Program-made: the position numbers and the translations under genes
The notes under the pieces: model-generated
Seen by the model: the letters and a program-made list of their open reading frames with translations, nothing else
Database searches by the model: none
Told to the model about the DNA's origin: nothing
Part shown: one piece after another, positions 9,898 through 18,172 of the stretch
How the letters are laid out: each line of letters starts with the position of its first letter
Numbering within the stretch: the stretch's first letter is position 1
Source: Pedobacter sp. Bi126
GTDB taxonomy: Bacteria; Bacteroidota; Bacteroidia; Sphingobacteriales; Sphingobacteriaceae
DNA length: 64,000 nucleotides
NCBI RefSeq assembly: GCF_918698245.1
Contig: NZ_CAKKMS010000003.1
Coordinates: 248,001-312,000 of the forward strand
Reading direction: 5' to 3'

Positions 9898-12789
9898 ATG
9901 TTACGTGTCGATAGTTCTAAAACCTGTAAAGTGGTGTACTCTTTGTGCAAACATGAGTACTTGGGCTATTTAATTGAACCTCACGTTGTTCAGCTCAATC
10001 CACAAGGAGATTTTTCGTTTACTTACCAACGGATTTTTACGCATACCGCAGAAGAATTTAATGCCTGTTTAAGTGATATTGATTATAAACTGATCAAAAT
10101 TTTAGATGACATTGAACAAGACTCACTGATTAAAAAATATTATAAAAAACTAATCAGGCCAACTGAGTTTTTCACTAAAATTTTCGACAATAAATTTTAT
10201 GAAAATGTCCGTCCTAAAATCGAAAAGAAACTTGCCGAAGCTTTAGAGCTTTTGAAAGTCAAAAACGAGCTTTATATAATGGACAAAGATGGCTGGCCGG
10301 TAGAACGAAAAATCGAACTGGCTGATGAGCCTGCATCTATTCTTTTTCATTTCCGAAGGAACGAAACTGAAACACGTTATTTCCCAACCATCAAATATCA
10401 GAATCTGCGCATCGAATTTATGTTTAAAGAAGCACAGATTATCAGCAACAAACCTGCGTGGTTATTACTTAACGACGTACTGTACTTTTTTGATCAGGAT
10501 ATTGAAGGAAAAAAACTGCAACCCTTTTTAAATAAACGGTTTATTGCCATACCCAAAACAACCGAAGCCACTTATTTTGAAAAGTTTGTAGCCCCTTTAA
10601 TAGAAAAGCACCACGTGTATGCGGAAGGTTTCGAAATCAGAACTGAACAATTTGAGGCAACACCGGTAATTAAAGTTTTATATGTTGATGGTGGTCTTTC
10701 TCAAATTCAGCTATATTTTAAATATGGCGAATATACTTTCCCGGTAGAGAATGCGCACAAAGTAACTGTACGTTTAGAAAAAACTGCCGACAACTATATT
10801 TTCCACCGCATCAAACGTTCGGCAGAATGGGAGAAAAAGCAGTTTAATTTGCTGTTATCCTTAGGACTAAAAAAAACGAGTTCTTTATTCAGCAACCTGG
10901 AAGTAGCTGCTGCCGACGAAAATCCAAGCTACGGAGCTATAAATTGGGTAAACGAGCATATCGAAATTTTACAGGCAGCGGGTTTTGAAATTGAACAGGC
11001 TACAGGACAGAAAAAATTTGTTTTAGGTGCCAGCAAAATAGATCTTGAAGTTAAAGAAGGAAACGATTGGTTCGATATCCATGCTGTGGTATGGTTCGGA
11101 AAATACCAGATTCCTTTTCTTTCACTAAAGCAACATATTCTACACAAAAAGCGTGAGTTTTTGTTGCCCGATGGCGAAGTGGCTATTATCCCTGATAAAT
11201 GGTTTACGCAATACGGCAGTTTGTTCAGTTTGGCAGAGGCCGGAAAAACGCTAAAATTAAAGAAACACCATATCGGTCTCATCAATGATCTGGCTGAGGA
11301 TAGCCTGGCTAATGTTACGCTTGAACGCAAGTTACAGCGACTATCAGACTTTGAGGATATTGCTGACACGCAAATGCCGGTTCATTTTAAAGGCAGTTTA
11401 CGCGATTACCAGAAAGCCGGTTATAACTGGTTCAGCTTTTTACGCGAATACAATTTCGGTGGCTGTTTGGCCGATGATATGGGTTTGGGTAAAACCATCC
11501 AGACATTGGCTATGCTGCAAAAGGTGAAGGAAGATGATCAATTGCTCGAAACGCAGACGACCTCGCTCATCATCATGCCTACCTCTTTAATTTACAATTG
11601 GTTAACGGAGGCTAAAAAGTTTACACCAAAGCTTAAAATACTGGCACACACAGGCACCAACCGAAATAAAGATGTTGCCAATTTTGCTAATTACGATATT
11701 ATCATTACCACTTATGGGGTAACCAGGGTAGATGTAGATGAATTGAAAAACTTTTATTTCAACTACATTATTCTCGATGAAAGTCAGAACATTAAAAACC
11801 CTGCATCAAAATCGTTTAAAGCCGTTAGAAGCTTAAAATCTAAACATAAACTGATTCTGAGCGGTACACCTGTAGAAAACTCAGTAAGCGATTTATGGTC
11901 GCAGCTGACCTTTTTAAACCCTGGTTTATTGGGCACACAGGCATTCTTCTACGAAGAATATGTACAAGCGATAGAAAAGAAAAAGGACGAAGAAAAAGCG
12001 CGTAAACTGCAATCGATTATCAAGCCTTTTGTGCTCCGTAGAACGAAAGAGCAAGTGGCTGCAGAATTACCACCAAAAACGGAGCAGGTAATTTATTGCG
12101 ACATGAGCGAAGATCAGGCCGCTTATTACGAAAAAACAAAATCTGCCTACCGTAATGATTTATTGCAGAGCATGGACGATGGAACTTTCGCAAAGAAACA
12201 GGTACAGCTTTTACAAGGGTTAACCGCCTTACGTCAGTTGGCCAACCACCCTGTAATGATTGATGGCACCTACGTTTCAGATTCAGGAAAGTTCGAGAAT
12301 GTGATCCATACGCTCGATAACGTACTTAAAGGCGGACATAAGGTTTTGGTTTTTTCTCAGTTTGTAAAACATCTTGATATCTTCAAAAAACATTTTGAAG
12401 CGGAAAATATTCCATTTGCTTATTTAGATGGTGCAACCCGTAACCGTGGCGAAATTGTTTCCGAATTTCAGCAGAATACCGAACTGAAAGTCTTCTTAAT
12501 CTCTATAAAAGCAGGCGGCGTAGGTTTAAACTTAACGCAAGCTGATTATGTTTTTATCCTCGACCCATGGTGGAACCCGGCAGTAGAGCAACAAGCCATC
12601 GACAGAACGCACCGTATTGGTCAGGATAAAAAGGTTTTCATTTACAAATTCATTGCAAAAGATACCGTTGAAGAGAAAATATTGGCTTTACAGAACCGTA
12701 AAAAATCGCTCGCAAATTCTTTAATTACAACTGAAGAAAGTTTCTTTAAATCACTGAGCAAGGAAGATATACGCGATATATTGAATTAA
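9898..12789 (+). CDS. SNF2-family DEAD/DEAH-type helicase (bacterial RapA/HepA-like ATPase)
   Basis: The 963-residue protein carries the SNF2 helicase core in its second half. Walker A 'DDMGLGKTIQT' lies near residue 526 and motif II 'LDESQNIKNP' near 625 (DESQ in place of DEAH, usual in bacterial SNF2 proteins). The C-terminal RecA lobe ends with 'QAIDRTHRIGQ' near 900. The first ~490 residues have no motif I recognise; no SWIM zinc-finger CxCx(n)CxH pattern was seen. Such proteins are ATP-driven double-stranded DNA translocases thought to remodel protein-DNA or RNA polymerase complexes. The gene stands alone, with no restriction, defence or toxin partner, so a housekeeping role is more likely than a defence island. 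ATPase assignment is firm; the biological role is unknown. Confidence 0.9.
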   Translation: MLRVDSSKTCKVVYSLCKHEYLGYLIEPHVVQLNPQGDFSFTYQRIFTHTAEEFNACLSDIDYKLIKILDDIEQDSLIKKYYKKLIRPTEFFTKIFDNKFYENVRPKIEKKLAEALELLKVKNELYIMDKDGWPVERKIELADEPASILFHFRRNETETRYFPTIKYQNLRIEFMFKEAQIISNKPAWLLLNDVLYFFDQDIEGKKLQPFLNKRFIAIPKTTEATYFEKFVAPLIEKHHVYAEGFEIRTEQFEATPVIKVLYVDGGLSQIQLYFKYGEYTFPVENAHKVTVRLEKTADNYIFHRIKRSAEWEKKQFNLLLSLGLKKTSSLFSNLEVAAADENPSYGAINWVNEHIEILQAAGFEIEQATGQKKFVLGASKIDLEVKEGNDWFDIHAVVWFGKYQIPFLSLKQHILHKKREFLLPDGEVAIIPDKWFTQYGSLFSLAEAGKTLKLKKHHIGLINDLAEDSLANVTLERKLQRLSDFEDIADTQMPVHFKGSLRDYQKAGYNWFSFLREYNFGGCLADDMGLGKTIQTLAMLQKVKEDDQLLETQTTSLIIMPTSLIYNWLTEAKKFTPKLKILAHTGTNRNKDVANFANYDIIITTYGVTRVDVDELKNFYFNYIILDESQNIKNPASKSFKAVRSLKSKHKLILSGTPVENSVSDLWSQLTFLNPGLLGTQAFFYEEYVQAIEKKKDEEKARKLQSIIKPFVLRRTKEQVAAELPPKTEQVIYCDMSEDQAAYYEKTKSAYRNDLLQSMDDGTFAKKQVQLLQGLTALRQLANHPVMIDGTYVSDSGKFENVIHTLDNVLKGGHKVLVFSQFVKHLDIFKKHFEAENIPFAYLDGATRNRGEIVSEFQQNTELKVFLISIKAGGVGLNLTQADYVFILDPWWNPAVEQQAIDRTHRIGQDKKVFIYKFIAKDTVEEKILALQNRKKSLANSLITTEESFFKSLSKEDIRDILN

Positions 12790-13104
12790 TTGCCGAAATC
12801 TGCCATTGAGCGAATTCGAACAGTTTATTTGAATATTGAACCCTCTAACAGACTATTCTACTTAATTTTTTGCCACGGAAACACGGAAATCACGGATGTA
12901 CTCTCTGTTGGTCACTCTGAGCATAGTCGAAGAGTTGGCTGTGTAAACAGGCATCTATAGCCAGTGTCTAACACAAACCTTTCAAGTTATTCTTTGCCAT
13001 GGAGGCACAAAATTGCAAAGTATGTTTTGCAGCGTCCCATTATTTTACTATTTTAGTAAATACATCCCAAGTTAATAAGTTAAACCTTTATTAAATCCCT
13101 TGGT
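12790..13104. repeat. 315-bp intergenic region with left repeats of the GxxExxY cassette
   Basis: Two degenerate copies of a 'tgccacggaaacacgga'-type repeat lie at 12871-12897 and 12995-13020. A 'gtcactctgagcatagtcga' tract lies near 12909-12928. No gene-like frame is seen. The two repeats appear in inverted orientation on the other side of the next gene (13511-13538 and 13571-13598), so they bracket it. Confidence 0.6.
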
Positions 13105-13491
13105 ATGGAAATCCGTCAATCGAACTTCCCATTAAAAAACGAAACAGACCTAATTATTAGTGCTGCTATTGAGATTCATAGTTTTTTAGGCTGTGGTTTT
13201 TTAGAAATTGTTTACAAAGACGCCTTTTGCATAGAACTGAAAAACAGGGATTATTTTTACGAAAGAGAAAAGTTATACCGAGTTTATTATAAAGGTGTTC
13301 TCCTACCCCATAGCTTTTATGCCGACTTTATTATATTTGACGCGGTAATAGTAGAAATTAAATCAAAAAGTGCCCTTGCAAGCGCCGATATAGCGCAAAC
13401 TCTAAACTACTTAAGATGTTCAGGATGCAAAGTTGGGCTTATTTTAAATTTCGGTAAACCAACTCTCGAAATCAGGCGTGTTGTTTTATAA
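13105..13491 (+). CDS. GxxExxY family protein (PD-(D/E)XK nuclease-like fold)
   Basis: The 128-residue protein contains 'GFLEIVY' at residues 31-37, the family-defining G-x-x-E-x-x-Y motif. After it comes an Asp in 'YADFII' (D74) and 'VEIKSK' (E84, K86), matching the D...ExK active-site layout of PD-(D/E)XK nucleases. Length is typical of the family (about 120-130). The biochemical role of the family is not settled; nuclease activity here is inferred from the motif. The gene stands alone and is bracketed by inverted degenerate repeats of the 'ccacggaNNcac' type, two on each side, which suggests that it travels as a unit. No transposase or reverse transcriptase is adjacent. Confidence 0.85.
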   Translation: MEIRQSNFPLKNETDLIISAAIEIHSFLGCGFLEIVYKDAFCIELKNRDYFYEREKLYRVYYKGVLLPHSFYADFIIFDAVIVEIKSKSALASADIAQTLNYLRCSGCKVGLILNFGKPTLEIRRVVL

Positions 13492-13510
13492 TCCCGATTA
13501 TTAGTACTTC

Positions 13511-13598
13511 TTCCATGCTAATCAGCGTTTCCGTGGCTAAAACATCAACGTGATACAAACAACCTGTTCTTTCCGTGCTAATCTGTGCCTCCGTGGCA
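13511..13598. repeat. Right-hand inverted repeats of the GxxExxY cassette
   Basis: Two copies, 13511-13538 and 13571-13598, share the frame 'ttcc[a/g]tgctaatc...ccgtggc'. Read on the minus strand each becomes 'gccacgga..cac/cgc.gattagca.gga', matching the left-hand copies at 12871 and 12995 in the core 'gccacgga.gcac'. They lie 20-107 bp after the GxxExxY stop. Confidence 0.6.
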
Positions 13599-13675
13599 AC
13601 ATTACATAATTAAAATTTCTTTCAAAACTCATTTCCTTCTTACTTGTTATACAGTAGAACATAAATTTAACCATC

Positions 13676-13993
13676 ATGACAAATCAAGATTTTAATACCG
13701 CTGTAAACAATGTTAAGGAAGCCTGGAAGTACCCAGAATTGTTCGAAAACGTTTCAAAATCTGAACGTTGGTTATCTGGCGCTGCAGGAACATATTTACT
13801 TTTTAAAGGCATCACCAGTATTTTTTCACATCCTGTAATTGGCCTTACGGGTGCAGCAATTGGTGCAGGATTACTGTACCGCGGCATTACGGGTTATTGT
13901 CCAATGCGCGATTTGGCCGAACAGCGTAAAGAAGATATTGCCCCTGATGAAGTAATTATAAGTGAAACCTATGTTGTTGACGATTTGGGGTAA
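13676..13993 (+). CDS. Small inner-membrane protein with YgaP-like transmembrane domain (DUF2892 type)
   Basis: The 105-residue protein has two hydrophobic segments joined by a short loop: 'WLSGAAGTYLLFKGI' and 'VIGLTGAAIGAGLLYRGITGYCP'. The G-rich pairing and the 'RGITGYCPM' ending are the hallmark of the DUF2892/YgaP membrane domain. No rhodanese domain is attached, so it is only the membrane module. The hydrophilic N-terminus (about 35 residues) and the acidic C-terminus would face the same side of the membrane. Function of the stand-alone form is unknown. It lies 65 bp upstream of a DUF1080 gene and in the same direction, but the gap leaves room for a separate promoter. Confidence 0.75.
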   Translation: MTNQDFNTAVNNVKEAWKYPELFENVSKSERWLSGAAGTYLLFKGITSIFSHPVIGLTGAAIGAGLLYRGITGYCPMRDLAEQRKEDIAPDEVIISETYVVDDLG

Positions 13994-14058
13994 AATTTTA
14001 AATACGAAATTTCCATTTCTTAATAAACTGGTTAACTTTAAAAAGTTAAACCACAATC

Positions 14059-14841
14059 ATGAACAAGTACACACTATTATTTATTCCTGCACTTTTTGCA
14101 GGGCAAGCTATGGCACAAGATAAAAAACCAGATCCTGCCAAAGACCCAAAAACAACCGAGGTTTGGGAACCCGTTCCTAAAATTGTTACACCGGGCAAAT
14201 TGCCTCAGGATGCACCGTCTGATGCCACCATTCTTTTCAACGGCAGAAATTTAGATGCATGGCATTCTGTTAAAGATCCATCTAAACCAGCTGCCTGGAC
14301 AATCGACGATGGTTTTTTCACGGTAAAAAAAGGCACTGGAAATATCGAAACCAATAAAAAGTTTACCGATTACCAATTGCACATGGAATGGAAAATTCCT
14401 GAAAACATAACTGGCGAAGGTCAGGCACGTGGAAATAGTGGTGTGTTTTTAGCATCAACAGGTGGCGGTGATGATGGTTACGAAATCCAGATTATGGATG
14501 CTTATAACAATAAAACCTATGTTAACGGACAAACAGGCAGTGTTTACAAACAAGCTGTTCCATTGGCAAATGCCAACAAGAAACCAGGCGAATGGCAATA
14601 TTACGATATCATTTGGAACGCGCCACGTTTTAATGAAGATGGAACAGTACAAAAGCCAGCAAGCGTTACTGTATTTTTAAACGGCGTACTTTTACAGAAC
14701 GGATTTGTACTAAAAGGGGAAACCAGGTATATCGGTGCACCAGAATACAAAAAACATGGTCCGGCTTCAATTAAATTACAAGATCACGGCGATCCAAGTC
14801 CTGCAATCAGTTACAGGAACATCTGGGTAAGAGAATTATAA
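14059..14841 (+). CDS. Secreted DUF1080 (3-keto-disaccharide hydrolase-type) domain protein
   Basis: The 260-residue protein begins with a signal peptide (MNKYTLLFIPALFAGQAMAQ), so it is periplasmic or secreted. The body has the DUF1080 pattern: 'ATILFNGRNLDAWHSV', 'GNIETNKKFTDYQLHMEWKIP', 'GNSGVFL', 'GYEIQIMDAY', and a final 'ISYRNIWVREL'. This is a concanavalin-like beta-sandwich. Some family members hydrolyse 3-keto-glycosides made by periplasmic sugar oxidation; others may only bind sugars, so activity here is inferred. No oxidoreductase (GMC or GFO/IDH) partner is adjacent. A REPIN-like insertion follows its stop codon and separates the gene from its terminator. Confidence 0.88.
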   Translation: MNKYTLLFIPALFAGQAMAQDKKPDPAKDPKTTEVWEPVPKIVTPGKLPQDAPSDATILFNGRNLDAWHSVKDPSKPAAWTIDDGFFTVKKGTGNIETNKKFTDYQLHMEWKIPENITGEGQARGNSGVFLASTGGGDDGYEIQIMDAYNNKTYVNGQTGSVYKQAVPLANANKKPGEWQYYDIIWNAPRFNEDGTVQKPASVTVFLNGVLLQNGFVLKGETRYIGAPEYKKHGPASIKLQDHGDPSPAISYRNIWVREL

Positions 14842-14860
14842 TTTCAACAAAACAACAATA
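14831..14860 (+). repeat. Left copy of a 30-bp direct repeat spanning the DUF1080 stop codon
   Basis: The 30 bases beginning 'gagaattata' include the last codons and TAA of the DUF1080 gene. They recur at 14977-15006 with 28 of 30 identities. The two copies bracket a 116-bp insertion of hairpins. This looks like a target duplication or a slipped duplication. Confidence 0.8.
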
Positions 14861-14863
14861 TAG

Positions 14864-14964
14864 TCCTCGTTTGTAACGAGGATTAATGAAAATAGCGATT
14901 TTATCGCTTAATATTAAAGCACATTAAAAATGTGAATCTCTCGCATCCTCGTTACAAACGAGGA
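14864..14964. repeat. REPIN-like element: two inverted REP hairpins
   Basis: tcctcgtt-tgt-aacgagga at 14864-14882 and its exact reverse complement at 14946-14964 each fold as an 8-bp stem with a 3-base loop. Between them lie two more perfect small hairpins: agcgat-ttt-atcgct near 14894-14908, and cacatt-aaa-aatgtg near 14920-14934. Two inverted REP units with a short spacer is the definition of a REPIN. Such elements are mobilised in trans by REP-associated tyrosine transposases; none lies in this window. Confidence 0.75.
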
Positions 14965-14976
14965 CGATCACAGTTA

Positions 14977-15006
14977 GAGAATTATAAATACAACAAAACA
15001 ACAATA
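14977..15006 (+). repeat. Right copy of the 30-bp direct repeat flanking the REPIN-like element
   Basis: This copy matches 14831-14860 at 28 of 30 positions, including the 'gagaattataa' stop-codon context. The original gene-terminator spacing is restored if the 146 bp from 14861 to 15006 are removed. Confidence 0.8.
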
Positions 15007-15009
15007 AGG

Positions 15010-15045
15010 AACCTGCAGGCCAAAAGTTTGCGGGTTTTGTTTTAT
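15010..15045 (+). terminator. Intrinsic terminator, originally adjacent to the DUF1080 gene
   Basis: The arms aacctgca and tgcgggtt (one T-G wobble) enclose an 11-base loop and are followed by 'ttgtttt'. It now sits about 170 bp after the DUF1080 stop because of the upstream insertion. Confidence 0.55.
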
Positions 15046-15093
15046 AAGATAATTTCATTGATAATTGTATCAGATTAACAGCGGTCATTTTTT

Positions 15094-15708
15094 ATGAACA
15101 AAGGCAGATTAGAAGCATTTAGTGATGGGGTAATTGCAATTATCATTACCATCATGGTTTTAGAAATTAAAGTCCCGGAGCATGGCGAAACTTTAGCAAG
15201 CTTAAAACCGCTTATTCCAAAATTCATCAGCTATGTTTTAAGTTTTATCTACGTAGGCATTTACTGGAACAATCACCACCATTTATTGCATGCAGTTAAA
15301 AAAGTAAACGGATCAATGCTTTGGGCAAACCTTAATTTTTTATTCTGGCTCTCGTTATTCCCAGTAGCAGCCGGATGGATGGGCGAACATCATTTTGCCT
15401 TGTGGCCGGTGGTAGTTTATGGTGCTGTACTCCTGCTTGCCGCTGTTTCTTACACCCTATTGGTAATCGTAATCAAAAGAACAGAAGGTCAGCATTCGCT
15501 TGTGGTACATGCCATTGGGAATGATGCAAAAGGAAAATTCTCATTACTTTTTTATATAGGGGGCATTGCACTAAGTTTTATAAACCCATGGATTGGTGTT
15601 GCACTTTATTTCATTGTAGCCTGCATCTGGTTTATTCCCGATAAACGCATAGAGAATGCAATGCTCGAGCAGGGTTTAATTGATAATAATAATGGACTAG
15701 GCACTTAG
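15094..15708 (+). CDS. TMEM175/DUF1211-family integral membrane protein (putative potassium channel)
   Basis: The 204-residue protein starts 'MNKGRLEAFSDGVIAIIITIMVLEI', containing the conserved R..AFSDGV.AI..T. signature of the first helix of TMEM175-type proteins. Five further hydrophobic segments follow, for six in all, as in the bacterial family. Bacterial TMEM175 proteins form tetrameric potassium-selective channels; channel activity here is inferred from the signature. It includes the conserved 'YWNNHHHL' loop after helix 2. It has no operon partners; a structured repeat element follows it. Confidence 0.88.
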   Translation: MNKGRLEAFSDGVIAIIITIMVLEIKVPEHGETLASLKPLIPKFISYVLSFIYVGIYWNNHHHLLHAVKKVNGSMLWANLNFLFWLSLFPVAAGWMGEHHFALWPVVVYGAVLLLAAVSYTLLVIVIKRTEGQHSLVVHAIGNDAKGKFSLLFYIGGIALSFINPWIGVALYFIVACIWFIPDKRIENAMLEQGLIDNNNGLGT

Positions 15709-15738
15709 CCTATAATAGTAATGCCAGCCCTCGCCACC

Positions 15739-15797
15739 TAGCCCCGATTGCAGTGAGCATCCCGATCCTTTCATCGGGATAAAACGAAAAGCGGGAA
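15739..15797 (+). ncRNA. Structured intergenic element, copy A (possible Flavo-1-type RNA or repeat)
   Basis: The element opens 'tagccccgattgcagtgagc', has a hairpin 'atcccgat cctttc atcgggat', and ends 'gaaaagcggga'. The outer ends can pair through CCCG/CGGG. A close copy lies at 20467-20525 and a related one near 40901-40971. The layout (tagcccNgat...variable hairpin...agcggga) recalls a widespread Bacteroidota intergenic RNA-like family; I associate it with the Flavo-1 motif only tentatively. The rest of the 223-bp gap around it holds no gene-like frame. Confidence 0.4.
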
Positions 15798-15931
15798 GAA
15801 ACCTGAATAGCTGTATTAAAAATGCGCTTCTAACCTGAACTCGATTAATAACTTGCTTAGATATTTTCGGCTAAATATTAATTGACCTAAGGCCCTTAAT
15901 AATCTAAAGCAATTCAAAACTTACCTTAACA

Positions 15932-16564
15932 TTAAGGAGCCTGAAGCAGTTCCATATACAATTTCCGATCGATCATTTCAGCACCTAAACTCATTAAATG
16001 ATCGTTCGGCAACTGACAGTCAATTAAATCGATATTCATTTTACTTAAAAAAATCAATGCTGCTTTTGAGGCATTGCTTACATGGCTAAACATGCTTTCT
16101 CCACAAAAAACACGATTTACTTTTAAACCATATAGGCCACCCACCAGCTGATCAGCCAACCAAACCTCTACACTGTGTGCGTAGCCCTGCTGATGAAGGC
16201 TAATGTAAGCATCTTGCATTTCGTTGGTAATCCAGGTACCATCCTGCCCTTTCCTTTCGGTAGTTGCGCAATTGCGGATCACTTCGGCAAAGGCCTGATT
16301 AAAAGTAATCTTGAAAACTTCCTGGTTTAAAATTTTCTGCATGCTTTTACTGATTTTAATTTTATCAGGATAAATCACACAGCGTTTGTGTGGAGAATAC
16401 CAAAGAATTGGTTCGCCTTCACTAAACCATGGAAATATACCATTCGAATAGGCGATTAACAACCGCTCCGTACTTAAATCACCACCAATGGCCAATAAAC
16501 CATCCTCTTCTGCCAAGGCTGGGTCTGGAAAGCCTGGATTGTCATCTAGTAGCTGAAAAAACAT
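15932..16564 (-). CDS. aat: Leucyl/phenylalanyl-tRNA--protein transferase
   Basis: The 210-residue cytoplasmic enzyme transfers Leu or Phe from charged tRNA to N-terminal Arg or Lys of proteins, marking them for ClpS/ClpAP degradation (N-end rule). Typical Aat motifs are present: 'FPDPALAEEDGLLAIGGDLS' at the start, 'GIFPWFSEGEPILWYSPHKR', 'HSVEVWLADQLVGGLYG', and 'FCGESMFSH'. The ATG at 16564 (MFFQLLDDNPGFP) is chosen because homologues begin close to this point; an in-frame TTG eight codons upstream adds a meaningless stretch. It is divergent from the DUF1800 gene with 73 bp between starts. No clp genes are nearby. Confidence 0.95.
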   Translation of the reverse strand: MFFQLLDDNPGFPDPALAEEDGLLAIGGDLSTERLLIAYSNGIFPWFSEGEPILWYSPHKRCVIYPDKIKISKSMQKILNQEVFKITFNQAFAEVIRNCATTERKGQDGTWITNEMQDAYISLHQQGYAHSVEVWLADQLVGGLYGLKVNRVFCGESMFSHVSNASKAALIFLSKMNIDLIDCQLPNDHLMSLGAEMIDRKLYMELLQAP

Positions 16565-16637
16565 AGGCAAAAATAAGAAAGAAAACAAAGATTAAACCCT
16601 GGCGTTTTAAATAAGTCATACTGTAAAACAGTCCATT

Positions 16638-18080
16638 ATGAGCGCAAAAGATAATTTCTTAAAAGTAAAACATCTTTACAACCGGGCAGGCTTCGGGGTT
16701 TCTTATGCCGACTTACAAAAATTAAGCAAAAAAAATCTCGATAAAGTGGTCGATAATCTGCTTAAAGATTCCCTAAAAAACGATCCCATTAATTTAGTAA
16801 ACGATTACGAATCGAAACGACAACTTTTGGTTCAGGCGGGTTTATACTCCAAAAAAGACCTCACGGATGAAGAAAAGAAAATGCGCCAGCAGATTGTACG
16901 GGAGCAAAACGAAGTAAGCCGTGATCTGAATATTGCCTTCATTACCAAAATGATCAATACAGATGCTCCATTGAGGGAAAAGATGACACTCTTTTGGCAT
17001 GGCCATTTTGCCTGCCGTAGCAATAACCCGTTTTTTGCACAACAATTAAATAACATCCAAAGAGCAAATGCACTGGGCAGCTTTAAAACCTTATTGATTG
17101 AGGTTTCCAAGTCGCCGGCAATGCTGCAATACCTGAATAACCAGCAGAATAGAAAAGGTAAACCAAATGAGAACTTCGCCCGCGAACTCATGGAACTTTT
17201 CACCCTGGGAAGAGGAAATTATACCGAGCAGGACATTAAAGAATCTGCCCGCTCATTTACCGGCTGGATGTACGACAAAGATGGCTCGTTCATTTTCAGA
17301 CAAAACCTGCACGATCCTGGAACAAAAACCTTTTTCGGTAAAATCGGGAATTTTGAAGGCGAAAACATCATCGATATTATTCTAGAAAAACCAGAAACTT
17401 CACAGTTTATCGCCAGGAAAGTATATAAATTCTTCGTAAACGATAACCCGAATGAGGATCATATTAAAGAACTTGCCACACATTTTTACAACTCGAAATA
17501 CGACATTGGCTCGATGATGAAAAAAATGTTTACATCAGATTGGTTTTATAGCCCTGAAAATGTAGGCACCAAAATTAAATCACCTGCCGAATTTTTAGTA
17601 GGCTTAAGTCGCGAGTTTTATGTTACCTATAACAAACCACAGGTTTTAATACAGCTGCAAAGCAGTTTGGGGCAATATTTATTTAACCCACCTAATGTAG
17701 CGGGCTGGCCTGGCGGACAAAGCTGGATTGATAGTTCATCGTTAATGTTAAGGATGCGGATTCCTTCACTTGTTTTAAATGACGGGGAAATCGACTTCAG
17801 CGGCAAAGCCGATCCTGAAGATGAAGCCGTAATTGCGTTAAGCAGAACAGCTACCACCAATGCAAATGCCAACATGAAACCAAAATCATACGTAAACGCA
17901 AATGCAGACTGGCCTAAATTTTTAGATACTTTACCAAAAGGATTAACGCCATTGGAACTTACAGAGTTTTTATTGCAACCGAAATTAAATGCAAAAATAA
18001 CAACTATGGTAAGCGATAATAAAGGATTGCGAAGTACTGCAGTCGAAATTACCAGTATGCCAGAGTATCAGTTGTGTTAA
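16638..18080 (+). CDS. DUF1800 domain protein, partner of DUF1501 protein
   Basis: The 480-residue protein has the DUF1800 pattern: 'LKVKHLYNRAGFGVS' at the start, 'REKMTLFWHGHFACR' near residue 115, 'ENFARELMELFTLGRGNYTEQDIKESARSFTGW' near 180-212, and 'NPPNVAGWPGGQSWID' near 355. The motif order matches the family and the length is usual. No signal peptide is seen at the chosen ATG, whereas the DUF1501 partner immediately downstream has a twin-arginine signal. DUF1800/DUF1501 pairs are common in Bacteroidota and Planctomycetes, and their function is not established. Co-expression is likely given the 92-bp gap and same direction. Confidence 0.9.
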   Translation: MSAKDNFLKVKHLYNRAGFGVSYADLQKLSKKNLDKVVDNLLKDSLKNDPINLVNDYESKRQLLVQAGLYSKKDLTDEEKKMRQQIVREQNEVSRDLNIAFITKMINTDAPLREKMTLFWHGHFACRSNNPFFAQQLNNIQRANALGSFKTLLIEVSKSPAMLQYLNNQQNRKGKPNENFARELMELFTLGRGNYTEQDIKESARSFTGWMYDKDGSFIFRQNLHDPGTKTFFGKIGNFEGENIIDIILEKPETSQFIARKVYKFFVNDNPNEDHIKELATHFYNSKYDIGSMMKKMFTSDWFYSPENVGTKIKSPAEFLVGLSREFYVTYNKPQVLIQLQSSLGQYLFNPPNVAGWPGGQSWIDSSSLMLRMRIPSLVLNDGEIDFSGKADPEDEAVIALSRTATTNANANMKPKSYVNANADWPKFLDTLPKGLTPLELTEFLLQPKLNAKITTMVSDNKGLRSTAVEITSMPEYQLC

Positions 18081-18172
18081 TAGTCAATGGTTGATGGTCC
18101 AATAGCCGATTAGCTGAACACCCAAACCAACGAACTATTGACGAATGAACATTGAACCAAAATATTAACAAG

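Noticed and set aside
9898-12789. SNF2 helicase as part of a phage-defence island (for example DISARM-like)
   Set aside because: No methyltransferase, phospholipase D, DUF1998 or other defence partner is adjacent; the neighbours are unrelated housekeeping or repeat sequences.
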